Positions 8,394-16,964 of a stretch of DNA of 64,000 nucleotides are shown piece after piece. The notes under the pieces are model-generated. The model was given only the letters and a program-made list of their open reading frames with translations, made no database searches and had not been told where the DNA came from. Location of the stretch: NCBI GenBank assembly GCA_023539445.1, contig JAKCEW010000002.1:62001-126000 (forward strand), written 5' to 3'. The stretch comes from Candidatus Terraquivivens yellowstonensis. Lineage in GTDB: Archaea; Thermoproteota; Nitrososphaeria_A; Caldarchaeales; Wolframiiraptoraceae. Every line of letters starts with the position of its first letter. Within the stretch, counting starts at the first letter, position 1. Position numbers and translations under genes: made by a program.

Positions 8394-9560
8394 TTGCGCG
8401 AGATAGCGGTTGTAGGGGTTGGGATGACAAAGTTCGGTGAGAGATGGGATAAGCAGCTCAGAGACCTTTTTGTTGAAGCTGCAAATGAAGCGCTCAAAGA
8501 CGCAAACATGGAAAGAAATGAAATCCAAGCGCTTTATGTGGGCAATTTCTCTGCTGGCAGTTTTGTAGGGCAGGAACATGTGGGGCCTCTCTTGGCAGAT
8601 TATCTATCATTGAAATATAAGCCTGCCTTCAGAGTTGAGAGCGCATGCGCATCATCTGGTATGGCGTTTAACCTAGCTTGCATGGCGATTGCATCGGGTA
8701 TGTACGACATAGTGATGGTTGGTGGTGTGGAAAAGATGACGGACATATCAGCACCTGAAGTAACAAGCGTGCATGCGAAGGCGATGGATGCGGAGTGGGA
8801 ATCATTTTTTGGACTTACACTCCCAGCAGCGTTTGCTCTGATCGCTAGGAGACACTTCGTTCAATATGGAACAAAGCCAGAACAGCTGGCAATGGTTTCC
8901 GTCAAAAACCACAGGAATGCGACAAAGAACCCGTTAGCACAATTCCAATTCGAAGTCACAGTAGAACGTGTGCTTACGTCCCCTATAGTTTCTGATCCGT
9001 TACATGTATTGGATTGCTCGCCTGTGACAGATGGGGCGGCCGCTGTCATACTATGTTCTGCAGAACTTGCAAAGAAGTATACGGACACCCCTGTATACGT
9101 GCTTGGATTTGGTACAGCATCAGATACAATCGCTTTACATGACAGGTCCGACATAACCACGCTGGGCGCCGTCGTGGAAGCATCAAGACAGGCGTACAAG
9201 ATGGCTGGTATAGAACCTAAGAACATTGACGTCGCCGAGTTACACGATAGCTTCACGATCACAGAAATAATATCATACGAGGATTTAGGTTTCTGCGAAA
9301 AGGGAAAAGGAGGGCTGATGATACAGGAAGGTGAGACAGAAATTGGCGGCAGAATATCCGTTAACCCAAGTGGCGGACTAAAGGCTAGAGGTAACCCTAT
9401 AGGTGCAACCGGCGTTGCACAGGTTGTCGAGATAGTACAGCAGCTAAGGGGTGCGGCTGGAAAGAGACAGGTCTCCGGTGCTGAGATAGGCATGACACAA
9501 AACATCGGAGGTACCGGAAGCACATGTGTAATTCACATATTCGGAAGACAGAGGAGGTGA
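8394..9560 (+). CDS. Acetyl-CoA acetyltransferase (thiolase)
   Basis: 388 residues. Makes acetoacetyl-CoA from two acetyl-CoA. The nucleophilic Cys is in ESACASSG (about residue 85); the C-terminal NPSGGLKARGNPIGATG and MTQNIGGTG motifs carry the remaining active-site elements. It belongs to the SCP-x-like archaeal thiolases. TTG 8394 is preferred because GGTGA (8384-8388) lies five bases before it and MREIAVVGVGMTKF is a standard family start; GTG 8385 is the alternative. It supplies HMG-CoA synthase encoded just upstream. Confidence 0.94.
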   Translation: MREIAVVGVGMTKFGERWDKQLRDLFVEAANEALKDANMERNEIQALYVGNFSAGSFVGQEHVGPLLADYLSLKYKPAFRVESACASSGMAFNLACMAIASGMYDIVMVGGVEKMTDISAPEVTSVHAKAMDAEWESFFGLTLPAAFALIARRHFVQYGTKPEQLAMVSVKNHRNATKNPLAQFQFEVTVERVLTSPIVSDPLHVLDCSPVTDGAAAVILCSAELAKKYTDTPVYVLGFGTASDTIALHDRSDITTLGAVVEASRQAYKMAGIEPKNIDVAELHDSFTITEIISYEDLGFCEKGKGGLMIQEGETEIGGRISVNPSGGLKARGNPIGATGVAQVVEIVQQLRGAAGKRQVSGAEIGMTQNIGGTGSTCVIHIFGRQRR

Positions 9561-9567
9561 ATTAAAA

Positions 9568-9975
9568 ATGATGCCAAAGTCACCAAGAATATGGCAGTTG
9601 GCTGAAAGAAGATATAGACTGCTGGGATCAAAGTGCGTGTTATGTGGAAAGACAAGTGTGGGCCCAAGAAGCATCTGCCCCGCTTGCGGCTCTGATAAGG
9701 TTGAAACGGTCCAACTCCCTTCAACTGGTACCATATATTCCTACACGGTTGTCCATTCATTACCAGCCGAGAAGAACGGTTACGGACCATACATAATGGC
9801 TATCGTAGCGCTGGAAGACGGGACCAAACTCACCGCGGAAATAGTGGATTGCGATCCAGAAGACGTTAAAATCGGTATGCCTGTGGAGTTAGCGTTTAGG
9901 TTAATAGGACAAGAATCCGAACATGGCATCATATACTACGGTTACAAATTCAGACCGATTATACCGCGAACATAA
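9568..9975 (+). CDS. DUF35 OB-fold protein, thiolase/HMGCS scaffold
   Basis: 135 residues. An N-terminal rubredoxin-like zinc ribbon (CVLC then CPACGSDK) is followed by an OB fold (STGTIYSYTVVH, then IMAIVALEDG). In archaea this family bridges thiolase and HMG-CoA synthase so acetoacetyl-CoA passes directly between them. Position seven bases after the thiolase, with GGAGGTGA before the ATG, supports that role. Last gene of the reductase-synthase-thiolase-DUF35 run; a hairpin with a T-rich tail follows. Confidence 0.93.
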   Translation: MMPKSPRIWQLAERRYRLLGSKCVLCGKTSVGPRSICPACGSDKVETVQLPSTGTIYSYTVVHSLPAEKNGYGPYIMAIVALEDGTKLTAEIVDCDPEDVKIGMPVELAFRLIGQESEHGIIYYGYKFRPIIPRT

Positions 9976-9983
9976 GCGAAACA

Positions 9984-10018
9984 GGTTTGGCTAGCAAAAC
10001 CAATTAAACCCCCTTTTT
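9984..10018 (+). terminator. Hairpin with T-rich tail
   Basis: GGTTTGGCTAGCAAAACC folds with GGTTT paired to AAACC. After a short AT-rich spacer comes CCCCCTTTTT. It lies just after the DUF35 gene and before the promoter of IPK, so it may end the HMG-CoA transcript. The T tract also overlaps the next TATA element. Confidence 0.35.
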
Positions 10019-10025
10019 ATAATTT
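10014..10025 (+). promoter_or_regulatory. TATA box for isopentenyl phosphate kinase
   Basis: TTTTTATAATTT is centred about 25 bases before ATG 10044, predicting a leaderless transcript. Confidence 0.5.
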
Positions 10026-10043
10026 TCTTTGTGATCAAGAAGC

Positions 10044-10826
10044 ATGGGTAAACTAATTGTCCTAAAGCTCGGGGGCTCTATCATAACGAACAAAAAGGAG
10101 CCGTTCTCTTTCAACCGGGATGTTCTTCTAAGGATAGGCAATGAACTGAAGTCAAGCTGGCCTATGCCTCTCATAATCATTCATGGAGGGGGGTCATTCG
10201 GTCATCCGATAGCCGAGGCATACGAAATAAAGAAAGGCTACCGGAGAGCCGAACAACTCAAGGGTTTCATAGAAACGGTTAACGCTATGAGGAGGCTTAA
10301 CGACCTCGTGGTTTCTGCGCTTAATGACGCTAGCCTTCCAGTAATAGGCATACCACCCTCATGTACCGTCACTACAAACGATGGTGATATAGAGACGTGC
10401 AACTTTGATCCAATATTCTCGGCTATGGAGATAGGTCTTGTGCCGGTTATGTATGGTGATGCTGTGTTTGATAGAAAGTTAAAGTTTACAATACTTTCCG
10501 GTGATGCGTTAGCATCATACATCGCTAGGAGGCTTAAAGCTAAGCAACTCATATTTGCCGTAGATGTAGATGGTGTTTATGGTTTTGATAGAGAGACCTC
10601 TCAGCGCTTTCTTATAGAAGAGTTAACTGAGAAAATTCATATGAACATCAAATATGAGCCAACTGAAGGCGATGTTACGGGTGGTATGTTCTACAAAGTT
10701 GAGGAGGCGCTCGCGGCAGCAAGGCATGGTGTAGATGTTTATATAATAAATGGACTCGTTCCAGGCCGTATAGAGGCGGTAATTAAAGGACAAAAGGTTA
10801 TTGGTACTAGAGTTAAAATTATGTAA
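10044..10826 (+). CDS. Isopentenyl phosphate kinase
   Basis: 260 residues. Amino-acid-kinase-fold enzyme that turns isopentenyl phosphate into IPP, the last step of the archaeal form of the mevalonate pathway. KLGGSIITNK at the N terminus binds ATP; HGGGSFGHP places the family's diagnostic His at residue 54; FAVDVDGVYG and EGDVTGGM are also typical. Its presence with no phosphomevalonate kinase or diphosphomevalonate decarboxylase in the window argues for the archaeal route. IDI-2 follows after 45 bases. Confidence 0.95.
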   Translation: MGKLIVLKLGGSIITNKKEPFSFNRDVLLRIGNELKSSWPMPLIIIHGGGSFGHPIAEAYEIKKGYRRAEQLKGFIETVNAMRRLNDLVVSALNDASLPVIGIPPSCTVTTNDGDIETCNFDPIFSAMEIGLVPVMYGDAVFDRKLKFTILSGDALASYIARRLKAKQLIFAVDVDGVYGFDRETSQRFLIEELTEKIHMNIKYEPTEGDVTGGMFYKVEEALAAARHGVDVYIINGLVPGRIEAVIKGQKVIGTRVKIM

Positions 10827-10871
10827 CCGTCACGTATTTATCAGAGATAGTTCTTAAGCTTTAAGGTCTAC

Positions 10872-11963
10872 ATGGGTGAAAGTAGCACAGAAGTTAGGAA
10901 GCTGGACCACATAAGGATTTGCTTAGAGAAAGACGTTGAGTTTAAACAGAAGACGTCGTGGTTTGAGTTTGTAGAGCTTATACACGTAGCAGCGCCGGAG
11001 TTAAACTATGCTGATGTTGATACCTCGACAGAGTTTCTTGGCAGAAAATTCTCTGCACCTATACTAATAGAGGGTATGACAGGAGGCGCAAAAGGTACGG
11101 AGATGATAAATAGAAACTTGGCAATGGCTGCTTTAGAACTTAACATACCTATGGGGGTAGGAAGTCAAAGGGCCGCTGTGGAGAAACCGGAGCTGGCCGA
11201 AAGTTTTAGGGTTGTAAGAGATGTTGCACCAAACGTCTTCCTCATCGCTAATATAGGTGGTGTGCAGCTTATCGAAGGCGGTGTGAAGTTAGCAGAAGAG
11301 GTCGTTAATATGATCGACGCAAACGCGCTGGCAATACACCTCAACCCGCTTCATGAAATCGTTCAACCTCACGGCACAACCACTTTTAAAGGGGTGCTCG
11401 ATGCGATAAAAAAAGTCGTGGAAAAATTGTCAGTACCTATCATCGTGAAGGAGGTGGGCTGCGGAATATCTGGCGAGCTTTCGAGAAGGCTTGAGGAGAT
11501 AGGCGTGGCCGTGATAGATGTGGGCGGCGCTGGTGGTACGAATTGGGCGTTAATCGAGAGAATAAGGGCCTTAGAGAAAGGTTTCCTCGAAAACGCCGCC
11601 ATAGGGAAGGCCTTTTTAGAGTGGGGGATACCAACGGCCGCGGCCACGATGGAAGCTTATACGTCAACAAAAATTCCGATAATATCGTCAGGTGGTATAA
11701 GAAGTGGTCTGGACGTCGCTAAGGCCCTTGCAATAGGTGCGAGCATGGCTGGTATAGCTCGACCGCTACTTCACCATGCTGTTGTCGGTTCAGAGAGGGT
11801 CATTACAGCACTAAAGCAGATAATTTCGGAGTTAAAGACTGCTATGTTCTTGACGGGCTCTCAGGACATCGCATCTCTCAAAAGAGTAGAAGTCGTGATA
11901 ACGGGTCATTTATTGGAGTGGGTTAAACAAAGAAACATACAGCATCCAAAAGTTAGACTTTGA
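10872..11963 (+). CDS. fni: Type 2 isopentenyl-diphosphate delta-isomerase
   Basis: 363 residues. FMN- and NAD(P)H-dependent enzyme interconverting IPP and DMAPP. The family pattern is clear: RKLDHIRI at the N terminus, SAPILIEGMTGG, MGVGSQRAA, LNPLHEIVQPHGTT (substrate Gln/His region), VKEVGCGIS, DVGGAGGTNW and ISSGGIRSG phosphate-binding loops of the TIM barrel. Length is normal. It ends the isoprenoid block and faces the convergent gltX gene 14 bases away. Confidence 0.96.
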   Translation: MGESSTEVRKLDHIRICLEKDVEFKQKTSWFEFVELIHVAAPELNYADVDTSTEFLGRKFSAPILIEGMTGGAKGTEMINRNLAMAALELNIPMGVGSQRAAVEKPELAESFRVVRDVAPNVFLIANIGGVQLIEGGVKLAEEVVNMIDANALAIHLNPLHEIVQPHGTTTFKGVLDAIKKVVEKLSVPIIVKEVGCGISGELSRRLEEIGVAVIDVGGAGGTNWALIERIRALEKGFLENAAIGKAFLEWGIPTAAATMEAYTSTKIPIISSGGIRSGLDVAKALAIGASMAGIARPLLHHAVVGSERVITALKQIISELKTAMFLTGSQDIASLKRVEVVITGHLLEWVKQRNIQHPKVRL

Positions 11964-11977
11964 CGATTGCGACTCTG

Positions 11978-13705
11978 TTAAGTATGTATGAATATGAAAT
12001 CTAAGGCGTTTGCGTCATCTCTTATACAGAAACCGAAACGTTCGAATTGAACACGCTCCCCATGTTTAATTTCTATGCATGCTTTCTCCCCAAACCCGTG
12101 GACGATCTTTAAACTATCAGGGTTCAATTCTCCGTTGTCTTGATAGAGAACATCTGGCACAAAAACCCTAACGTTAACGTAATCTTCAGTTACCCATTGA
12201 ACTATAGGCACCCCTTCGATAACCTCCCTACACACAAAGTTTGCGTTTACAAAATCGTTGGCAACATCTTTAATTGAAATGTTATATAGGTACTTGAGCC
12301 TAAGTACATCTCCCTTCTTAAGTCCTTGCAAATCCCTTCTCGGTATGTAGAGTTTGTTACCAACGTGTACCAACCTCTTACCGAGTGGCTCTGATGGATG
12401 AAGTGGTAGCTCAACATGAAGTTCTGGTGCGCCTTCGACTTCTACCAAAATCGGATCTGGAACAAAAAAGTATCTTTTTGCAATCGGATCCAGCATACGC
12501 CTGTTGATGGCATATAAGAGTTCCCATGCATAAACCCTTTTCGTATATGTTAATCCTGTCTGTGATATTGTGAACTCTTTTATCGCCTCTGGAAGTAGTC
12601 CCCTTCTCTTTATCCCATCAACCGTCGCTAACCTTGGATCGTCCCATCTAGATACTATTCCTTGTTCTATTAGGCGTCTTATTTCCCTCTTGGCCAGAGG
12701 TGTGCCCTTAAACTCAAACCTAGAGTACTCTACAAAAACTGGATTTTGTAAACCTAGTAGAGATCTTATGTAGTTCTGTAATTCATCACGCAAAGCAAAC
12801 TCGCTACTTCTCAAGACATGTGTTACACCACAAATAGCGTCTTCTACAGCAGCAGCAATATCATATGTCGGCCAAACTCTGTACTTATCGCCCACAATTG
12901 GATGTGGATGCTCGATTATACGAAACAGTGTGGGATCGCGCATTACTGTATTCTTACTCGTCATATCTCCTTTAAGTCTGAGCACAGCCGCTCCTTCTTC
13001 CAATTCCCCCGATAACATTTCCTTCCATAATGACAAATTTAATTGAACAGGTTGTTCTCTATGCGCGCACCCGACCATCATAAACCTTCCTTTACTCATC
13101 TCTTCCTTGCTACAGAAACATACATAAGCCAAACCTTTTCTTATCAGCTCGTTTGCGTATTCATAGTATAGATTCAAATCTTCAGAATTGCACTTTTCAT
13201 AATCCCATTCTATCCCAAACCATTTGTAGCCCTTCCTAAAGTTTTCATAATATTCGAGCTTAACCTTTCTTGGGTTCGTGTCCTCAAATCTGAGCCAAAG
13301 TTTTCCGTCATACATCTTAGCGTATATGTAGTTTAAAATACCGCTCATTGCATGTCCTATATGCATGTAACCGCTCGGCTCTGGCGGCAATCTCGTGACA
13401 ACTTTACCAAACTCAGCATTTGGTAGTGGTGGTAGTCTCTTTTCTTCTTTTGTTTTATGCTTTACGAGTAACGTTGGTGCTATCTCCTCCAACATCTTTA
13501 TCTGCTGCTCAACTCCCATTTGGTTGACATTCGCCACAACTTCCTCAGCTAACTTCAATACTTCTCCAATAGTGTTTCTAAGTTCAGGTTTCTCACCCAG
13601 CACTTTCGATACGACCGCTTTTACAGTGGCTTTACCGTCATGCTCGATGGCATTCTTCAAGGCCCACTTAAGGATCAGCGCCCGTATTTCCATCGTCATG
13701 CTCAT
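11978..13705 (-). CDS. gltX: Glutamyl-tRNA synthetase (archaeal type)
   Basis: 575 residues from ATG 13705; GTG 13717 and ATG 13699 or 13693 are alternatives and no clear ribosome site decides. Charges tRNA-Glu; in organisms with GatDE the Gln pathway uses separate transamidation. The archaeal class I form shows the HIGH motif in PEPSGYMHIGHA near residue 115, the nucleotide region LWLRFEDTNPRKV and a KMSKS equivalent in GTPLAKREIRRL. The C-terminal half is the beta-barrel anticodon domain of the GlnRS-like lineage. Single gene, transcribed away from the L7Ae block. Confidence 0.94.
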   Translation of the reverse strand: MSMTMEIRALILKWALKNAIEHDGKATVKAVVSKVLGEKPELRNTIGEVLKLAEEVVANVNQMGVEQQIKMLEEIAPTLLVKHKTKEEKRLPPLPNAEFGKVVTRLPPEPSGYMHIGHAMSGILNYIYAKMYDGKLWLRFEDTNPRKVKLEYYENFRKGYKWFGIEWDYEKCNSEDLNLYYEYANELIRKGLAYVCFCSKEEMSKGRFMMVGCAHREQPVQLNLSLWKEMLSGELEEGAAVLRLKGDMTSKNTVMRDPTLFRIIEHPHPIVGDKYRVWPTYDIAAAVEDAICGVTHVLRSSEFALRDELQNYIRSLLGLQNPVFVEYSRFEFKGTPLAKREIRRLIEQGIVSRWDDPRLATVDGIKRRGLLPEAIKEFTISQTGLTYTKRVYAWELLYAINRRMLDPIAKRYFFVPDPILVEVEGAPELHVELPLHPSEPLGKRLVHVGNKLYIPRRDLQGLKKGDVLRLKYLYNISIKDVANDFVNANFVCREVIEGVPIVQWVTEDYVNVRVFVPDVLYQDNGELNPDSLKIVHGFGEKACIEIKHGERVQFERFGFCIRDDANALDFIFIHT

Positions 13706-13760
13706 CTTATGAGGCACTAAAAAGTATTAATTCACCCTTCACGGAGACGAACCCTAACAG

Positions 13761-13770
13761 CTATATAGAT
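13761..13770 (+). promoter_or_regulatory. TATA box for the L7Ae operon
   Basis: CTATATAGAT predicts a transcript start near 13790, giving a leader of about 40 bases before ATG 13832. That is longer than for most genes here, and the leader holds the possible kink-turn described at 13815. Confidence 0.5.
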
Positions 13771-13814
13771 AAATAGAGGTCTAATTTCTACAGTTGGGAA
13801 GTGGTGCAAGCGGG

Positions 13815-13835
13815 CTGAGGGTGAGAAGCTGATGA
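13815..13835 (+). promoter_or_regulatory. Possible L7Ae-binding kink-turn over the start codon
   Basis: CTGA (13815-13818, box D-like) and TGATGA (13830-13835, box C-like) flank an 11-base loop, and ATG 13832 lies inside the TGATGA. A GGGTGAG ribosome site (13819-13825) lies between them. L7Ae recognises C/D kink-turns, and autoregulation through kink-turns in its own leader is known for archaea. Pairing of the flanks looks weak by eye, so this is a candidate only. Confidence 0.35.
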
Positions 13836-14224
13836 AGTCTGCTACGGGAGCTTATTATGTGACTTTTAATCCGCCTGAGGAGCTGGTTAAAGCAACTCTA
13901 GAGGCGGTAAAGATCGCGAGACTTACAGGAAAAACTCGTAAGGGTGTTAATGAAGTGATAAAGTCCATCGAAAGAGGGCAAGCCAAATTCGTTGTAATTG
14001 CAATGGACGTTGACCCGCCCGAGATCGTAGCCTTTTTACCCGCACTATGTGATGAGAAAAAAATACCTTATATGTTCGTCCCATCTAAGAAGGAGTTAGG
14101 CGAGGTTGCTGGTATATCGGTTGCCGCAAGCTCAGTTTCTATAATAGATCCAGGCGACGCAAAAGGTTACATCGATGAGATAGCCAAAAAGGTAGCAGAG
14201 ATAAGGTCTGCCAAGTCGAAGTGA
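13832..14224 (+). CDS. rpl7ae: 50S ribosomal protein L7Ae
   Basis: 130 residues. Kink-turn RNA-binding protein shared by the ribosome, C/D and H/ACA guide RNPs and RNase P in archaea. Motifs: [21 protein letters not shown] for RNA binding, [13 protein letters not shown] and [20 protein letters not shown] 13832 lies seven bases after GGTGA. The C terminus overlaps S28e by four bases. Genes for its RNP partners Nop5, fibrillarin, Cbf5 and Gar1 are elsewhere in the window. Confidence 0.96.
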   Translation: MKSATGAYYVTFNPPEELVKATLEAVKIARLTGKTRKGVNEVIKSIERGQAKFVVIAMDVDPPEIVAFLPALCDEKKIPYMFVPSKKELGEVAGISVAASSVSIIDPGDAKGYIDEIAKKVAEIRSAKSK

Positions 14225-14454
14225 GCAATATGAGCGAGAAAGCACCTCCGCCTGTTGAAGAACCAGTGCCGGCAGTAGTCGAGCAAATTGTAGGAAGGAC
14301 GGGAGTCACAGGAGAGGTAACTCAGGTTAGAGTCCGGATACTCAAGGGCAAATACCAAGGCAGGGTAATATCGAGGAACGTTAAAGGCCCCGTCAGAATT
14401 GGTGATATACTTCTTCTGTTGGATACAGAGCGTGAAGCAGAAAAGATAAAGTAA
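14221..14454 (+). CDS. rps28e: 30S ribosomal protein S28e (eS28)
   Basis: 77 residues from GTG 14221, or 74 from ATG 14230. OB-fold small-subunit protein near the mRNA exit. It has [19 protein letters not shown], then [22 protein letters not shown], the strongly conserved C terminus of the family. The N-terminal [14 protein letters not shown] extension is somewhat longer than usual. Start overlaps the L7Ae stop; L24e follows in the normal L7Ae-S28e-L24e-NDK order. Confidence 0.95.
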   Translation: MSNMSEKAPPPVEEPVPAVVEQIVGRTGVTGEVTQVRVRILKGKYQGRVISRNVKGPVRIGDILLLLDTEREAEKIK

Positions 14455-14491
14455 AGTAGTAGCGTTTAAGCAATGGTGGGACGAGAGACCC

Positions 14492-14683
14492 ATGCCGACT
14501 ATGCATAGATGCGCTTTCTGCGGAAGAGAGTTTTTACATGGCAGTGGCATGCTATTCGTAAAGAATGACGGTTCTACCTTTTGGTTCTGTTCCCGAAAAT
14601 GTAGAGTCTACATGCTTGAGCATAAGAAAGACCCCAGAAAGGTTAAATGGACAGAATTTCACGGTAAGGAAAGACGTGCTTAG
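14492..14683 (+). CDS. rpl24e: 50S ribosomal protein L24e (eL24)
   Basis: 63 residues. Zinc-ribbon large-subunit protein: CAFC (C7, C10) and CSRKC (C33, C37) form the metal site, with GSGMLFVKNDGSTFWF between them and the KKDPRKVKWT tail typical of the short archaeal form. It sits between S28e and nucleoside diphosphate kinase. Confidence 0.95.
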   Translation: MPTMHRCAFCGREFLHGSGMLFVKNDGSTFWFCSRKCRVYMLEHKKDPRKVKWTEFHGKERRA

Positions 14684-14713
14684 CAATTCCTAAAGTAATA
14701 AGAGGGAGTAGAA

Positions 14714-15139
14714 ATGAGTGTGGAAAGATCCTTTGTAATACTTAAGCCTAGTTGCTTAAAGAGAGGACTCGTCGGTGAGATAATCTCAAGGTTTGAGAAA
14801 AAGGGTTTGAAGATAATCCAACTAAAAGTCGCAAAGCTTCCAAGGGGAAAAGTTGAGGAACTCTATCGGCAACACTTAGGAAAACCGTTCTACGATGATT
14901 TAGTGACTTGTATGACAAGCGATAGGGTCGTCCTCATGGTGGTTGAGGGTAGGGATGCCATAGGGGTAGTGAGAAGGTTGATAGGTGCCACGGACCCTGC
15001 CGAGGCAAGTCCTGGAACCATAAGGGGCGACTTGGCTTTGGACAAGACTGACAACCTAATACACGCATGTGACAGTCCAGAATCTTACGAAAGGGAAGTT
15101 AGGATATTCTTTGATGAGAAAGAACTCTTAGAATCTTAG
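14714..15139 (+). CDS. ndk: Nucleoside diphosphate kinase
   Basis: 141 residues. Equilibrates nucleoside di- and triphosphates by a phospho-His intermediate. The catalytic His is H117 in NLIHACDSPE, with K11 (ILKPSCLKRG) and the RGDLALD segment for nucleotide binding. Two mild departures are visible: HACDS where HGSDS or HASDS is usual, and KPSCLKRG in place of the common KPDxxxRG. AGGGAG lies just before the ATG. It closes the L7Ae-S28e-L24e-NDK set. Confidence 0.95.
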   Translation: MSVERSFVILKPSCLKRGLVGEIISRFEKKGLKIIQLKVAKLPRGKVEELYRQHLGKPFYDDLVTCMTSDRVVLMVVEGRDAIGVVRRLIGATDPAEASPGTIRGDLALDKTDNLIHACDSPESYEREVRIFFDEKELLES

Positions 15140-15213
15140 CAGGAAATTTACGTAGAAACGTTAAAGTACGAGAAGAGGCATAAAACCCAAAAATAGTGAA
15201 CATGAAATTTAAC

Positions 15214-15222
15214 CTATATAAA
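15214..15222 (+). promoter_or_regulatory. TATA box for the eIF2-gamma operon
   Basis: CTATATAAA is centred about 31 bases before ATG 15249, so the leader is only a few bases long. It marks the start of the eIF2-gamma, PIN, rpoE, spt4 group. Confidence 0.55.
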
Positions 15223-15248
15223 CAGCATGGATTAATAAAAACCCTTAG

Positions 15249-16493
15249 ATGATGAGCAAACCTTTACCAAAGCAACCTGAGGTTAACATAGGAACGTTAG
15301 GTCACGTTGACAATGGTAAGACGACGATTGTTCAGAGTATTACTGGTATATGGACCGCAAAACACTCCGAAGAGCTTAAGCGCGGTATCACTATAAGGAT
15401 AGGATATGCAGACGCCCCAATCTATAGATGCCCGTCCTGTGAGGAGCCTTATAATTATACGACGGAGGAGGTTTGTCCCAAATGCGGCTCGAAAACTGAA
15501 TTTGAGAGGGCAATCTCATTCATAGACTGTCCGGGCCATCACTCGTTAATGATTACGATGCTTTCAAGCGCGCCCCTTTTTGATGGGGCATTATTCGTGG
15601 TTGATGCAAGGTTCAAATTCCCTCAACTTCAAGATAGCGAACATTTTCATGCGGTAAAGATATTGGGCATCAATAGGCTGATATTCTCCCAAAACAAGAT
15701 CGATCTAGTAACGAAAGAGAGAGCGTTACAGAATTATGAGGAAATTAGAGAGTTTATTAAGGACTCAAACGTCGCTAATGCGCCTATAGTGCCCGTATCT
15801 GGCCAGCATAACTTAGGCATAGACGTCTTACTCTATACAATCCAGAAGTATATTCCTACACCCAAAAGAAATTTGGACTTGCCCTTTATGATGCCAATAT
15901 TAAGGTCGTTTGATGTGAACCGTCCGGGAATGCGTGCAGACGAGCTTAAGGGAGGAGTCATAGGTGGTTCGATAACTCAGGGAAAAGTACGTGTGGGCGA
16001 TGAGATAGAGATAGCGCCAGGTCTACCAAAGAACCCAGACAAACCCCAAGGAGAATATGAGCCTTTATACACTAGGGTCGTGAATATACGTGCAGGCGGT
16101 AGGGACGTCGAAGAAGCAGTAAGCGGAGGTCTCACGGGCATCGAAACGGAGCTCGACCCTTCACTAACAAAATCAGATGGATTGACTGGGAATATTGCAG
16201 GTAAGCCAGGAACTCTACCACCAACGATGTATCACCTACACTTGGAGTATGAGCTCTTCAACAAAGTCGTCGGTCTTGAAGGTAACGTTGAGGTTAAAGC
16301 ATTGTCAGAAAAAGAACAACTCGTCATAAATGCCTATTCTGCGGTGGCAAAAGGAGTGGTAACGAAAAAGACTGGTACGACGATAGAGTTTGCACTCACA
16401 AGACCAGTATGCGTCAATGTTGGCGACAGAGTGACAATAAGCAGAAAGATAGGGGCAAGCTGGAGATTAATAGGTTACGGTATAGTGAGATAA
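15249..16493 (+). CDS. eif2g: Translation initiation factor 2 subunit gamma
   Basis: 414 residues (ATG 15249 or 15252). GTPase that carries Met-tRNAi to the small subunit. G motifs: GHVDNGKT at 18-25, DCPGHHSL near 93-100, NKID near 155. The zinc knuckle typical of this subunit is C61, C64, C76, C79. The C-terminal EF-Tu-like domains 2 and 3 carry RSFDVNRPG and the KGGVIGGSI segment. Length matches archaeal aIF2-gamma and not EF-1A or SelB. The PIN, rpoE and spt4 genes follow, an arrangement seen in many archaea. Confidence 0.97.
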   Translation: MMSKPLPKQPEVNIGTLGHVDNGKTTIVQSITGIWTAKHSEELKRGITIRIGYADAPIYRCPSCEEPYNYTTEEVCPKCGSKTEFERAISFIDCPGHHSLMITMLSSAPLFDGALFVVDARFKFPQLQDSEHFHAVKILGINRLIFSQNKIDLVTKERALQNYEEIREFIKDSNVANAPIVPVSGQHNLGIDVLLYTIQKYIPTPKRNLDLPFMMPILRSFDVNRPGMRADELKGGVIGGSITQGKVRVGDEIEIAPGLPKNPDKPQGEYEPLYTRVVNIRAGGRDVEEAVSGGLTGIETELDPSLTKSDGLTGNIAGKPGTLPPTMYHLHLEYELFNKVVGLEGNVEVKALSEKEQLVINAYSAVAKGVVTKKTGTTIEFALTRPVCVNVGDRVTISRKIGASWRLIGYGIVR

Positions 16494-16501
16494 CCTGTGC
16501 C

Positions 16502-16891
16502 TTGAGAACGCTTGTTGATACGAGTTTTTTAATAAGGGTGGCAGAATTAGGTGCAGATTTACTTGCAAGGGTTGAAGAAAAGCTGAACACAAAAATCGTC
16601 CCCGTCGTGATACCTAACGTTATCGAAGAACTCAGATCTCTTGCAAAGGGCAGGGGTGTAAAGGCTAAAAGGGCAGGCTTAGCCCTCATCTTTTGCGAGA
16701 CATTAAAGCAACTAGATGTGAACGTAAAGGAGGAAGACGTGGACCTCGCCCTAATCAGAGCTGCTAAAGCGTTAGGGTTGCCTGTATTAACGTCGGATAG
16801 AGGTTTAAGGAAAAGTCTGAGAAATGCCGGCGTCTGCGCAATATATGTTAACAAAAAAGGAGAAGTAAGGGTAGAGGGTTTCATCCCCTGA
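16502..16891 (+). CDS. PIN-domain protein (Fcf1/VapC-like)
   Basis: 129 residues from TTG 16502. The PIN fold of Mg-dependent RNases shows its acidic residues in order: LVDTSFL, NVIEELRSL, DVDLALIRAA and LTSDRGLRKS. The protein occupies the conserved slot between eIF2-gamma and rpoE where archaea carry a stand-alone PIN protein linked to ribosome biogenesis by analogy with Fcf1. There is no antitoxin gene beside it, so a VapC toxin is unlikely. The frame is open further upstream inside eIF2-gamma, but homology starts at the TTG. Confidence 0.85.
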   Translation: MRTLVDTSFLIRVAELGADLLARVEEKLNTKIVPVVIPNVIEELRSLAKGRGVKAKRAGLALIFCETLKQLDVNVKEEDVDLALIRAAKALGLPVLTSDRGLRKSLRNAGVCAIYVNKKGEVRVEGFIP

Positions 16892-16964
16892 AAAGTATAT
16901 ATTAGGCCAAGTAGAAAATGGCGTAATAAGTTGGTTTAATCAGCGGTAACAGGGTGTCCGAGAG

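Noticed and set aside
16502..16891. VapC toxin reading of the PIN protein
   Set aside because: There is no antitoxin gene, and the slot between eIF2-gamma and rpoE is a conserved housekeeping position.
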